Below, piece after piece: positions 34,373 through 42,686 of a stretch of DNA of 64,000 bases. Source of the DNA: Polaribacter irgensii 23-P (GTDB lineage Bacteria; Bacteroidota; Bacteroidia; Flavobacteriales; Flavobacteriaceae); assembly GCF_000153225.1 (NCBI RefSeq), contig NZ_CH724148.1, positions 2,126,842 through 2,190,841 of the forward strand, written 5' to 3'. The position numbers and the translations under genes were made by a program. The notes under the pieces were generated by a model that was given only the letters and a program-made list of their open reading frames with translations, did not search any database and was not told the DNA's origin. Position 1 is the first letter of the stretch, and every line of letters begins with the position of its first letter.

Positions 34373-35572
34373 ATGAAAAAATTACCTGTAACAGTTTTAA
34401 GTGGTTTTCTTGGCGCTGGAAAAACAATATTATTAAATCACGTTTTGCATAACAAAAAAGGCTTAAAAGTAGCTGTTATTGTAAATGATATGAGTGAAGT
34501 AAATATAGATGCTCAATTTATAGAAAATGAAAATACACTTTCTAGAACTGAAGAAAAACTGGTAGAAATGTCTAATGGTTGTATTTGTTGCACACTTCGT
34601 GAGGATTTAATGATTGAGGTAGAAAAATTGGCTTTGCAAAATAAATTCGATTATTTGCTGATAGAAAGTACTGGAATTAGTGAGCCTATTCCTGTTGCAC
34701 AAACCTTTACTTTCGAAAGTGAAGATGGTAAAATAGATTTAAGCAGATTTAGCTATGTAGATACAATGGTTACTGTTGTTGACGCTTTTAACTTTTTGAA
34801 AGATTTTTCTAGTTCAGATTACTTAACCACAAGAGAACTAACAAATATTGATGGTGATAATAGAACTATCGTAAATCTATTAACAGACCAAATTGAGTTT
34901 GCCAATGTTATTTTGCTGAATAAAATAGATTTGGTTTCAGAAGATCAGTTGGAAGAATTACAAGCGATTATTGGTAAATTGAATCCTGAAGCTAAAATTA
35001 TTACTACAAATGAATCTAAAGTAGCTTTAGAAAATGTGCTAAATACTGGTTTATTTAATTATGAAAAAGCAGAAGCTTCTGCCGGTTGGATTAAGGAATT
35101 AGAAAATGAACACGTGCCAGAGACAGAAGAATATGGCATCAGTTCTTTTGTGTTTAGAAGTAAAAAACCATTTCATCCAGAGCGTTTTTTAAATTATTTG
35201 AATGAGGCTTTTCCGCAAAATATTATAAGAAGTAAAGGGTTGTTTTGGTTAGCATCAAGATCTGAACAAGCTTTACTTTGGAGTTCTGCAGGTGGTTCTT
35301 GCAAGGCAGATTCTGCAGGAGTTTGGTGGGCGTCTATGTCTTTTTCAGAACGTAGCAATTATGCTTCTTTTGTAGAAAATCAAAAACAAATAGAAACAGA
35401 TTGGGATATTATTTTTGGCGATAGAAAAATAGAATTGGTTTTTATTGGACAACATTTAGACAAAGAAGGAATGATTACTCAATTAAATAAATGTCTACTT
35501 ACAGAGGAAGAAATTAAGTTGTGGAAAAATAAATCATTCACACAAAAAGATCAATGGCCTATAGCAGTTTAA
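34373..35572 (+). CDS. COG0523 GTPase, zinc metallochaperone-like
   Basis: A 399-residue CobW/COG0523 G3E GTPase. Walker A GFLGAGKT at 11-18, the metal-binding CxCC motif GCICC at 69-73 (Cys 70, 72, 73), Walker B-like IESTGISEP near 100, and NKID at about 183-186. The C-terminal CobW_C domain has SKKPFHPERFLNYL. Zur-regulated COG0523 proteins (ZigA/YeiR/ZNG1-type) deliver zinc to essential enzymes during starvation; one known client is methionine aminopeptidase. 15 bases after the phosphatase gene. Confidence 0.9.
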   Translation: MKKLPVTVLSGFLGAGKTILLNHVLHNKKGLKVAVIVNDMSEVNIDAQFIENENTLSRTEEKLVEMSNGCICCTLREDLMIEVEKLALQNKFDYLLIESTGISEPIPVAQTFTFESEDGKIDLSRFSYVDTMVTVVDAFNFLKDFSSSDYLTTRELTNIDGDNRTIVNLLTDQIEFANVILLNKIDLVSEDQLEELQAIIGKLNPEAKIITTNESKVALENVLNTGLFNYEKAEASAGWIKELENEHVPETEEYGISSFVFRSKKPFHPERFLNYLNEAFPQNIIRSKGLFWLASRSEQALLWSSAGGSCKADSAGVWWASMSFSERSNYASFVENQKQIETDWDIIFGDRKIELVFIGQHLDKEGMITQLNKCLLTEEEIKLWKNKSFTQKDQWPIAV

Positions 35573-35601
35573 ATAAGAGAGTGGTTTTTATAAAATTTAG
35601 A

Positions 35602-36231
35602 ATGATACAAACAGAGAATCTTACCTATCAATATAAAAAAAGAGGGGCTATTTTAAGTTTTCCAAATATCGCTTTAGAGAAAGGAAAAAATTTACTCATT
35701 TTAGGAGAGTCAGGTATTGGAAAAACAACACTTTTACATCTTTTGGCGGGTTTATTAAAACCAGTTACAGGAAATGTATTTATTGATAATACAGATTTAA
35801 ATGCTTTAAAAAGTAACAAACTGGATAAATTTAGAGGTAAAAACATAGGGCTTGTTTTTCAAAAAAAACACGCTATAGTATCTTTAAACGTGTTTAATAA
35901 TTTAAAAGCACGTCTTTTGTTTAGTAATGCTCTTGTACACAATAAAAAGATTGAAATCGTATTAAAACAATTGGGCCTGTCTGAACTTAAAAAAAATAAA
36001 ATTAGCGAGCTTAGTGAAGGGCAATTGCAACGATTAGGAATTGCATTATCCGTTATACATAATCCAAAAGTTCTTTTAGCTGATGAACCAACTTCAAGTT
36101 TAGATGATAAAAACTGTAAAATTGTTATTAAATTGCTGAAAAATCAGGCGAAACAAACCAATGCCAATTTAATAGTGATTACGCATGACCATAGAATCAA
36201 ATCATTTTTCCAAAATTCAATTACATTATGA
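35602..36231 (+). CDS. ABC transporter ATPase, MacB/LolD-type
   Basis: A 209-residue ATPase starting at ATG 35602 (an upstream ATG at 35554 overlaps the previous gene and adds an unlikely basic extension). Walker A GESGIGKT near 36-43, signature LSEGQLQRLGIALS, Walker B VLLADEPTSSLDD, switch His in VITHDH. Partner permease overlaps by 4 bases. The trio ATPase, FtsX-like permease and DUF3299-like protein matches the Zur-controlled PA4064-PA4066 genes of Pseudomonas aeruginosa, so a zinc-linked role is likely although the transported substrate is not known. Confidence 0.85.
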   Translation: MIQTENLTYQYKKRGAILSFPNIALEKGKNLLILGESGIGKTTLLHLLAGLLKPVTGNVFIDNTDLNALKSNKLDKFRGKNIGLVFQKKHAIVSLNVFNNLKARLLFSNALVHNKKIEIVLKQLGLSELKKNKISELSEGQLQRLGIALSVIHNPKVLLADEPTSSLDDKNCKIVIKLLKNQAKQTNANLIVITHDHRIKSFFQNSITL

Positions 36232-37439
36232 ATATTTGGATTATTAGCATACAAAACATAAAATCTAAACCATTATACACTTTTTTAAGTGTTTTTATAT
36301 TATCCATAAGTATAGCTTTGCTTTTGGGAATTCAACAATTAAAAAGGTCTTTTGAAAATCAAATAGAAAACAATTTAGGTAAGATAGATGTAGTGGTTGG
36401 TGCTAAAGGAAGTCCATTACAGCTTGTTTTGGCTTCGGTATTACATTTAGACAATCCCACAGGGAATATTTCATACAATGAAGCACTTAAAATAAGCAAA
36501 AACCCTCTTATTAAGTTTGCCGTTCCAATTTCTTATGGCGATAATTATAAAGGTTTTAGAATTGTAGGAACAACCCCCGAATATATTGCTCTTTATGACG
36601 GTGAGTTAGAAAAAGGACACCCTGTTGAAAATGCGATGGAAGTAATTTTAGGGAATTCTGTAGCTCGAAAATTAAACCTTAAAATAGGAGATACCCTATT
36701 AAGTTCTCACGGATTAGTAGAAAATAGTATTGAAGAACACGATGATTTGTTAATTGTAGTGGGTATTTTAAAACCTACACAAAAAGTAATAGACCGCTTA
36801 ATCGTTACTAATTTAGAAAGTGTATGGTATGTGCATGATCACGGTGGGGAAGTAAATTATGAAAGACATGATGATAACAAAAGACATGGTGAAAAAGAAA
36901 TAACATCACTATTAATTAATTTTAAAAGCCCAAGAGGACTGTTGCCATTTCTTAGGCGTATTAACAAGCGAACTAATATGCAAGCTTCCTTGCCTAAATA
37001 CGAGTTACATAAATTGTATGAAAATACAAGTATTGGCTTTAAAACTATTTCTTTGATAGCTTATTTAATTCTTGTAATTTCTTGTATTACAATATTTATA
37101 AGTCTTTATAAAATGGTTAAAGAACGTGCTTTTGATTTGGCTATTTTACGAACTTATGGAGCAAGTAATTTTCAATTGATGAAAATGGTTTTTTATGAAG
37201 GATTGATCGTAGCCTTTTCTTCATTCTTACTTGGGTTTTTACTACTAAAAATAGGGTTAGGTTTTATGTTTCATTTTATGGAATATAACGATCAACAAAA
37301 CATGCTTCAAGAGTCGCTTTTTCAAGATGTATTGCAAATAGGAGCCCTAATTTTAATGATGGTCATTGTATCCGTTTCATTAGCTATATATCCAATCATA
37401 AAAATGAACATATCAACAATTTTAAGCAATGAGAAATAA
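36228..37439 (+). CDS. ABC transporter permease, FtsX/MacB-type
   Basis: A 403-residue permease with an N-terminal helix (about 14-34), a periplasmic MacB_PCD-like domain (about 40-270) and three C-terminal helices (about 278-300, 328-350, 370-390), the classic FtsX layout. The periplasmic part is His- and Asp-rich (YVHDHGGEVNYERHDDNKRHGEKE at about 200-225), a possible metal-binding loop that fits the zinc context. Overlaps the ATPase gene by 4 bases and the next gene by 11. Confidence 0.85.
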   Translation: MNIWIISIQNIKSKPLYTFLSVFILSISIALLLGIQQLKRSFENQIENNLGKIDVVVGAKGSPLQLVLASVLHLDNPTGNISYNEALKISKNPLIKFAVPISYGDNYKGFRIVGTTPEYIALYDGELEKGHPVENAMEVILGNSVARKLNLKIGDTLLSSHGLVENSIEEHDDLLIVVGILKPTQKVIDRLIVTNLESVWYVHDHGGEVNYERHDDNKRHGEKEITSLLINFKSPRGLLPFLRRINKRTNMQASLPKYELHKLYENTSIGFKTISLIAYLILVISCITIFISLYKMVKERAFDLAILRTYGASNFQLMKMVFYEGLIVAFSSFLLGFLLLKIGLGFMFHFMEYNDQQNMLQESLFQDVLQIGALILMMVIVSVSLAIYPIIKMNISTILSNEK

Positions 37440-37866
37440 AGGTGTTTATTTAATTTTTCTATTCGTTTGTTCGTTCTGTTTCAGTCAACAAAATGTTACT
37501 TGGCAAGACTTGTCAAAAATAAAGTTTACAGATACATATTTTTCAGAATATGATGATTATTTTATGTACCCTACGTTTTCAACCTCGATAAAAGCTTTAG
37601 AAGGGAAGCAAATAACAATTAAAGGTTATTTTTTAGATGTTGTAGCTAAAGAAAATATATACATGCTCTCTAAAGGACCAATGGCATCATGTTATTTTTG
37701 TGGTCAAGGAGGTCCAGAATCAGCAATAGAACTTGTATTTATAAATAAACAAAACTTTAAAACAGATGATATTGTTAGTATAACAGGAACACTAAAATTA
37801 AATCAAGATGATGTGGAACATTTTAATTATATACTTACAGATTGCAAAGGAATATTGCATGAATAA
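37429..37866 (+). CDS. Periplasmic DUF3299-like protein
   Basis: A 145-residue secreted protein: signal peptide to about FSQ (20), then VTWQDLSKIKF and an OB-like stretch with LEGKQITIKGYFL, and a conserved CxxC-containing motif MASCYFCGQGGPESAIELV (about 83-102). This pattern resembles DUF3299 proteins found with MacB-type ABC genes under Zur control. It may receive or present metal from the transporter. Overlap with the permease gene (11 bases) implies co-translation. Confidence 0.75.
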   Translation: MRNKGVYLIFLFVCSFCFSQQNVTWQDLSKIKFTDTYFSEYDDYFMYPTFSTSIKALEGKQITIKGYFLDVVAKENIYMLSKGPMASCYFCGQGGPESAIELVFINKQNFKTDDIVSITGTLKLNQDDVEHFNYILTDCKGILHE

Positions 37867-37908
37867 AGCTAATTTTATATTTTATAATTACCAGTTAATA
37901 TCAACTTA

Positions 37909-38655
37909 ATGAAACAAATCCATTTTATTTGTCTGTTGCTGTTATTTGCTTCTTGCAAAAACACAGAAAAAAGTGTTACAAAAATTACTGCAAAAAATAT
38001 TGTAATTGACTCTACAATTGTTGCATCATCAAAAATTGAGAACTTTATTGCTCCTTATAAAGAAAAGCTAATAGGCGAAATGGAAAGTGTTTTAACTTAT
38101 ACAGCCAATGATCTAACCAAAGAAAACATCGGTCTGCAAAGTACTTTAGGCAATTTAATGGCAGATTTATGTGTTGATATTGCCAACCCAATGTTCAAAG
38201 AAAAAACAAATGCATCTATTGATTTTGCATTGTTTAATAGTGGTGGTTTGCGTGCATCCATTGATGCAGGAAATGTAACCACAGAAAATGCTTTTAAATT
38301 GATGCCTTTTGATAATGAGCTAGTTGTGGTGGAATTAACAAGCGCTAAAGTTGTAGCATTGATCAAATATTTTATTGACAAACAAAGTGCTCATCCTTTA
38401 TCAGAAAATATAAATTTATTAATAAAAGATGATTGTTTCGATTTAAAAATAAATGGCGAAAAATTCAATAAAAATAAAACATACAATGTTTTAACATCCG
38501 ATTATTTACAAACTGGTGGCGATGGAATGGATTTCTTTAAGAATCCGAAGAAATTAACAAACCTCAATTATAAAGTAAGAGATGCTGTGATTGGTTATTT
38601 TAAAAAAACAGATACCTTAAGAGTTTCCATTGATAATCGTGTAAAAATTCAATAA
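37909..38655 (+). CDS. 5'-nucleotidase C-terminal domain lipoprotein
   Basis: A 248-residue lipoprotein (lipobox FASC, Cys 16) containing only the 5_nucleotid_C domain: IDFALFNSGGLRASIDAGN, KLMPFDNELVVVEL and YLQTGGDGMDFF, which bind the nucleotide base in UshA-type enzymes. The metallophosphatase half is the next gene, one base downstream. Together they make up a split UshA-like nucleotidase that probably scavenges phosphate/nucleosides in the periplasm. They close the zinc operon. Confidence 0.85.
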   Translation: MKQIHFICLLLLFASCKNTEKSVTKITAKNIVIDSTIVASSKIENFIAPYKEKLIGEMESVLTYTANDLTKENIGLQSTLGNLMADLCVDIANPMFKEKTNASIDFALFNSGGLRASIDAGNVTTENAFKLMPFDNELVVVELTSAKVVALIKYFIDKQSAHPLSENINLLIKDDCFDLKINGEKFNKNKTYNVLTSDYLQTGGDGMDFFKNPKKLTNLNYKVRDAVIGYFKKTDTLRVSIDNRVKIQ

Positions 38656-38656
38656 G

Positions 38657-39568
38657 ATGAAAAGAAGAAATTTTGTTAAACTTGGTGGCGCATCTGTATT
38701 GGCAGTGGTTGGTGGTTTTACGTTGCCCTCATTTATTGCTCAGCAAAAACGCCATATTACCATTTTACATACCAATGACACACACAGCCATATAGAACCT
38801 TTTAAGGAAAATGACAGTAGAAACCCAAATAGAGGAGGAGTTGCAAGAAGAGCTACTTTAATTGAGCAAATTCGACAAGAAAATAAAAATACGTTACTAT
38901 TAGATGCTGGCGATATTTTTCAAGGAACTCCTTATTTTAATTATTTTGGTGGCGAGTTGGAGTTTAAGTTGATGAGTTTACTTAAATATGATGTTGCTAC
39001 TATTGGGAATCACGATTTTGACAATTCTATTGAATGTTTATACACCCAATTGCCCAATGCAAAATTCGATTTTGTTTCTGCAAATTACGACTTTAAAAAC
39101 ACGGTTTTAGATACACACATAAAACCGTATAAAATTATGATTAAAGATGATATTAAAATTGGAATTTTTGGATTAGGTATTGAGTTAGAAGGTTTGGTAA
39201 GCAAAAACATGTACAAAGAAACTGGTTATTTAAATCCTGTAGAAATTACGCAAGACATTACTCATCAATTAAAAAACGTAGAAAAGTGCGATTTAATTAT
39301 CTGCTTATCGCATTTGGGCTATAATTATAAAAGAAATCCAAACAAAATATCTGATTTAAGTTTAGCAAAAATCACTAAAAATATTGATTTAATTATTGGA
39401 GGCCATACACATACATTTTTACCAAAACCAACTATTGTAAAAAATATTGATGGAAAAAACACACTTGTAAATCAAGTTGGGGCTTATGGTTTAAACTTAG
39501 GTCGAATAGATTTTTATTTTGATGAACAAAATAATAAAACTTCAAAAGGAACTACAATCTTAGTTTGA
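38657..39568 (+). CDS. 5'-nucleotidase metallophosphatase domain, Tat-exported
   Basis: A 303-residue enzyme with a Tat signal (KRRNFVKLGG...). Metallophosphoesterase motifs in order: HTNDTHSH (about 39-46), LLLDAGDIFQGTP, TIGNHDFDN and GGHTHTFLP, the two-metal site of UshA-like enzymes. The C-terminal domain of normal UshA is absent here and encoded by the preceding gene, the reverse of the usual domain order. Separate export routes (Tat here, lipoprotein there) are notable. Last gene of the operon. Confidence 0.87.
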   Translation: MKRRNFVKLGGASVLAVVGGFTLPSFIAQQKRHITILHTNDTHSHIEPFKENDSRNPNRGGVARRATLIEQIRQENKNTLLLDAGDIFQGTPYFNYFGGELEFKLMSLLKYDVATIGNHDFDNSIECLYTQLPNAKFDFVSANYDFKNTVLDTHIKPYKIMIKDDIKIGIFGLGIELEGLVSKNMYKETGYLNPVEITQDITHQLKNVEKCDLIICLSHLGYNYKRNPNKISDLSLAKITKNIDLIIGGHTHTFLPKPTIVKNIDGKNTLVNQVGAYGLNLGRIDFYFDEQNNKTSKGTTILV

Positions 39569-40461
39569 TTTAATACTAGCTTTTTATATGTGAAGCCTTG
39601 ATTTTTTTGTTTCTTTTTTTTATCAAGAAAAATAGATAATAATGAAAGATTAATAGTAATAATGTTTATTACCTATTTAACATAACATTATAAATACTAA
39701 ACAAAAGAAGGTTCATTAATAGTCCAAAATAGAACAAGTGCATAGAATTTTATTTTTACTCACTTTATTAATTAATTCTTACGCTTTTAAAGGAGTTCGT
39801 GAATCTCGTAAAAACTCGATTTCATAAAATTTATGCTCTTGTGGAAAGTTGCCCCAAATGTTATTGGAAAAAAATTACAGCAGAATTTTAATTGAAATAA
39901 CAAATTATGAAGAATTCTAAAGTTTAGCTTTTGTGCGGCTGCAAGCGTTGGAAAATTGTGTTTAAAAAAATTATTGCGTAGCATAATTATTTTTAAAAAG
40001 CAATCGAGTGTTTTTGGCAAGAGGCAATTTAACATAATGGCGAATTATAGCTACAAATTATTATAGTTCGAATGTTTTTTAGAATAACGTATTTAAAAAA
40101 TGTTATTGAATAATACCAAATAAGAGATTCTACGGAATTATAATTAATACTTGTTGACGAATGTTAAAACACCCCCAAACCAATGTTTATTTAGCTTTCA
40201 AGACTTTCTGGGATATTTTACATAATATAGAATTATAGCTATCCAATTTACGAAGTGAATCTGTACTATAATTTATATTATGTTAAATAGGTTTTATAGA
40301 AGCTCTTATTTACCCGCAATCATAGTTTTGGAACCCTTCTTTTCCAAACAAGCACTCTTCACAAATAACATCGAATTGTCCTCTTTTTATTAAATGTGTT
40401 TGGACCTAAAATAACGTTCAATCTTAAATAGAGTTCCTCCTTAAAAAACTACTTTTACCAG
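39569..40461. other. Intergenic region, hairpin only
   Basis: About 890 bases without a coding signal. The only structure is the long hairpin at 40221-40282. Near 40041-40078 there is a related shorter inverted repeat (CGAATTATAGCTAC). No terminator of the usual kind follows the nucleotidase gene. Confidence 0.5.
40221..40282. repeat. Long imperfect hairpin
   Basis: CATAATATAGAATTATAG (40221-40238) pairs with CTATAATTTATATTATG (40266-40282) with one extra base; the loop is 27 bases. It could be the foldback of a small dispersed element, a structured RNA or a regulatory site. It lies 180 bases upstream of the Bcr/CflA gene. Confidence 0.5.
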
Positions 40462-41682
40462 ATGGCAATTAGGCAGAAATCTGAATTTGAGTTTATTGTA
40501 ATCATGGCATCCCTTATGTCTCTCGTATCCTTATCCATAGATGCATTGTTACCTGCACTTACAGATATTAGCGATACGATTGGTGTTACGGATTCTCAAA
40601 ACAATCAGTTATTGATTACCATGATCTTTTTAGGCTTGGGATTTGGTCAGCTAATTTCAGGGCCGCTATCGGACAGCTTTGGACGGAAACCTGCTATCTT
40701 TCTAGGATTTATTGTTTTTGCTGTGGCAAGTTTAGTTTGCATTTTCGCAACCAGTCTCGAAATGATGATTGCGGGAAGGATTTTGCAGGGAATCGGTCTT
40801 TCGGCACCTAGAACGATTAGTATTGCAATGATAAGAGACCGTTTTAGTGGCAATTACATGGCAAAAGTAATGTCTTTTGTCGTCGTTATTTTTATACTTG
40901 TCCCCATTATAGCGCCTGCCCTAGGAAAAATAATGCTCGATCTGTACGGCTGGAAATCTATTTTTTACAGTCAGTTATTTTTTGGTGTGTTTGTAATGCT
41001 TTGGTTTTGGAAAAGACAACCTGAAACTCTAAAACCAGAAAACAAAAGAGCCTTTAAATTTGCGCTTTTTGTCTCTGGTGTTAAAGAATTTATCAAACAT
41101 AAAAATGCCATTGTCTTTACCTTATTTTCTGGTTTTATTACCGGTTCTTTTATGGTCTACTTAAGTGCGAGTCAACTTATCTTTGAAGAGCAGTACAATT
41201 TAAAAGAAGAGTTTCCATTTATTTTTGCCGGTCTTGCCGTTGGCGTAGGCTTTGCTACCTTTTTGAATGGCACCTTGGTTTTAAAATTAGGGATGTTTAA
41301 ACTAGTGCGTATTTTTGCGATTGTTTTTACACTCGTTCCGATTGTTTATATCGGCTTGTATTATGGAAAACCCAATCCCAGTATTGTAATTCTCATCATT
41401 TTCTTTTGGTTACAGTTTTTTGCCATTGGTTTTTTATTCGGAAATACACGCGCTCTGGCGATGGAACCCATAGGACATATTGCAGGCATTGGTGCCGCAA
41501 TCAATGGTTTTGTATCTACCATTATGGCAGTTCCGATTGCTACTTTTATCGGGAGTTTTATAAAGACTACCGCCCTGCCACTATTCATTGGTTTTTTTGT
41601 TTGTGGCAGCATGGCCATTGCTTTAATTCAGTATTTGCATTTTTCAAATGCGCGCGAACTTTCGAAAACAAACAGATCTTAA
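40462..41682 (+). CDS. Bcr/CflA-family MFS drug efflux transporter
   Basis: A 406-residue carrier with 12 membrane helices. Motif A between helices 2 and 3, GPLSDSFGRKPAIFLG (about 74-89), and motif C-like residues in helix 5 (IIAPALGKIMLDLYGWKSIF) place it in the DHA1 drug:H+ antiporters of Bcr/CflA type. N-terminal start is clear (MAIRQKSEFEFIV). Substrate unknown. Followed after 9 bases by the pseudouridine synthase gene, so co-transcription is likely without a functional link. Confidence 0.88.
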   Translation: MAIRQKSEFEFIVIMASLMSLVSLSIDALLPALTDISDTIGVTDSQNNQLLITMIFLGLGFGQLISGPLSDSFGRKPAIFLGFIVFAVASLVCIFATSLEMMIAGRILQGIGLSAPRTISIAMIRDRFSGNYMAKVMSFVVVIFILVPIIAPALGKIMLDLYGWKSIFYSQLFFGVFVMLWFWKRQPETLKPENKRAFKFALFVSGVKEFIKHKNAIVFTLFSGFITGSFMVYLSASQLIFEEQYNLKEEFPFIFAGLAVGVGFATFLNGTLVLKLGMFKLVRIFAIVFTLVPIVYIGLYYGKPNPSIVILIIFFWLQFFAIGFLFGNTRALAMEPIGHIAGIGAAINGFVSTIMAVPIATFIGSFIKTTALPLFIGFFVCGSMAIALIQYLHFSNARELSKTNRS

Positions 41683-41691
41683 ACTCAACAG

Positions 41692-42396
41692 ATGCATTTA
41701 GAAATAATTTTTGAAGACGCCTATGTTATGTGCGTGTGCAAACCAAATAATATAGTCGTTCACCATGCCTACCATTCGAGAAGTGTTGCCGATGAGCGGT
41801 CTCTTTTACAATGGATATTAGAGGTAAAAGGCCTCAAAGTATATCCAATTCATCGTTTGGATAGAAAAACATCGGGCATCATTCTTTTGGCAAAGGAAAC
41901 AACCTATGTTTCTGAATTTCAGGCTTTGTTTACAGAAAATACAATTGATAAAACGTATTATGGCGTGGTTCGAGGTTTTTCTCCTGAAGAAAAAATCATA
42001 GATTCTCCGGTAAAAGGGCGCGATGCCAGCGTGTATAGAGAAGCATTGACACATTTGAAAACTTTGGCGCAGAGAACCTTAGACATTCCGGTAAAACCCT
42101 ACGACTCTTCGCGGTATAGTTTGGTTGAATTGAAACCAAAATCAGGTAGAACACACCAATTGAGACTGCACACACTTAAAATTAGCCACCCTTTAATTGG
42201 AGATTCTAAGTATGGTGACAAAAATCACGACCTGATGTATGCAGAAAAATTTGGCTGGAATAATTTATTTTTACACGCAGGCAAATTAGAATTTCAACAC
42301 CCTTTTTCTAAAGAAAACCTCGTCTTAAAAGCCAATTTTCCTGCAGATTGGACCTCTTTATTCCAAGAGTTTTCTTGGGAGAACCCACTTATATAA
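41692..42396 (+). CDS. Pseudouridine synthase, RluA/TruC-like
   Basis: A 234-residue RNA-modifying enzyme. Motif II HRLDRKTSGIILLAKE has the catalytic Asp 57; KPKSGRTHQLRLH and HPLIGDSKYGD are the other RluA-family motifs. No S4 domain, as in TruC (tRNA U65) and short RluA enzymes. Target RNA cannot be assigned. Ends at a strong hairpin. Confidence 0.88.
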   Translation: MHLEIIFEDAYVMCVCKPNNIVVHHAYHSRSVADERSLLQWILEVKGLKVYPIHRLDRKTSGIILLAKETTYVSEFQALFTENTIDKTYYGVVRGFSPEEKIIDSPVKGRDASVYREALTHLKTLAQRTLDIPVKPYDSSRYSLVELKPKSGRTHQLRLHTLKISHPLIGDSKYGDKNHDLMYAEKFGWNNLFLHAGKLEFQHPFSKENLVLKANFPADWTSLFQEFSWENPLI

Positions 42397-42399
42397 CAG

Positions 42400-42438
42400 A
42401 AACGCTCACGTCCAATTTTCATGGACGCAAGCGTTTTG
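42400..42438 (+). terminator. Terminator after the pseudouridine synthase gene
   Basis: Two-step stem AAACGCT-CGTCCA against TGGACG-AGCGTTT (with CA bulges on both sides) and a short TTTTC-type loop, starting 3 bases after the stop. T-run weak (GTTTTGG), so efficiency uncertain. Confidence 0.65.
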
Positions 42439-42493
42439 GTATGTTTTAGCGTTCAGCCACCTAAAAGTATAATCTTTTATTTTTTACGTCAAT

Positions 42494-42679
42494 CTACTGC
42501 TCGATAGATTCTGATCGAAATCCTATCAATTCACCATCCTCGAAAGTAGATGTTATTTCAATAGGATTGCAGCATACTTCGCAATCTTCAATATAGGTCT
42601 GTTCGCGTATACTGGCATCCAGCACCATTGAGATATCTTCCCAACAGTGTGGGCATTGAAAAAAGTGTTCTTGTTCCAT
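42494..42679 (-). CDS. CPXCG-motif cysteine-rich protein
   Basis: A 61-residue small protein with two Cys pairs, CPHC (9-12) and CEVCC (34-38), arranged as a zinc ribbon. This is a common short family in proteobacteria and Bacteroidota (CPXCG motif-containing). It follows the oxidoreductase gene by 7 bases on the same strand. Function unknown. Confidence 0.8.
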   Translation of the reverse strand: MEQEHFFQCPHCWEDISMVLDASIREQTYIEDCEVCCNPIEITSTFEDGELIGFRSESIEQ

Positions 42680-42686
42680 TCTGCTA

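Noticed and set aside
39787-40035. 82-codon minus-strand frame in the intergenic region
   Set aside because: Low-quality composition (Asn/Phe/Leu/Cys) and no regulatory context; considered a chance frame.
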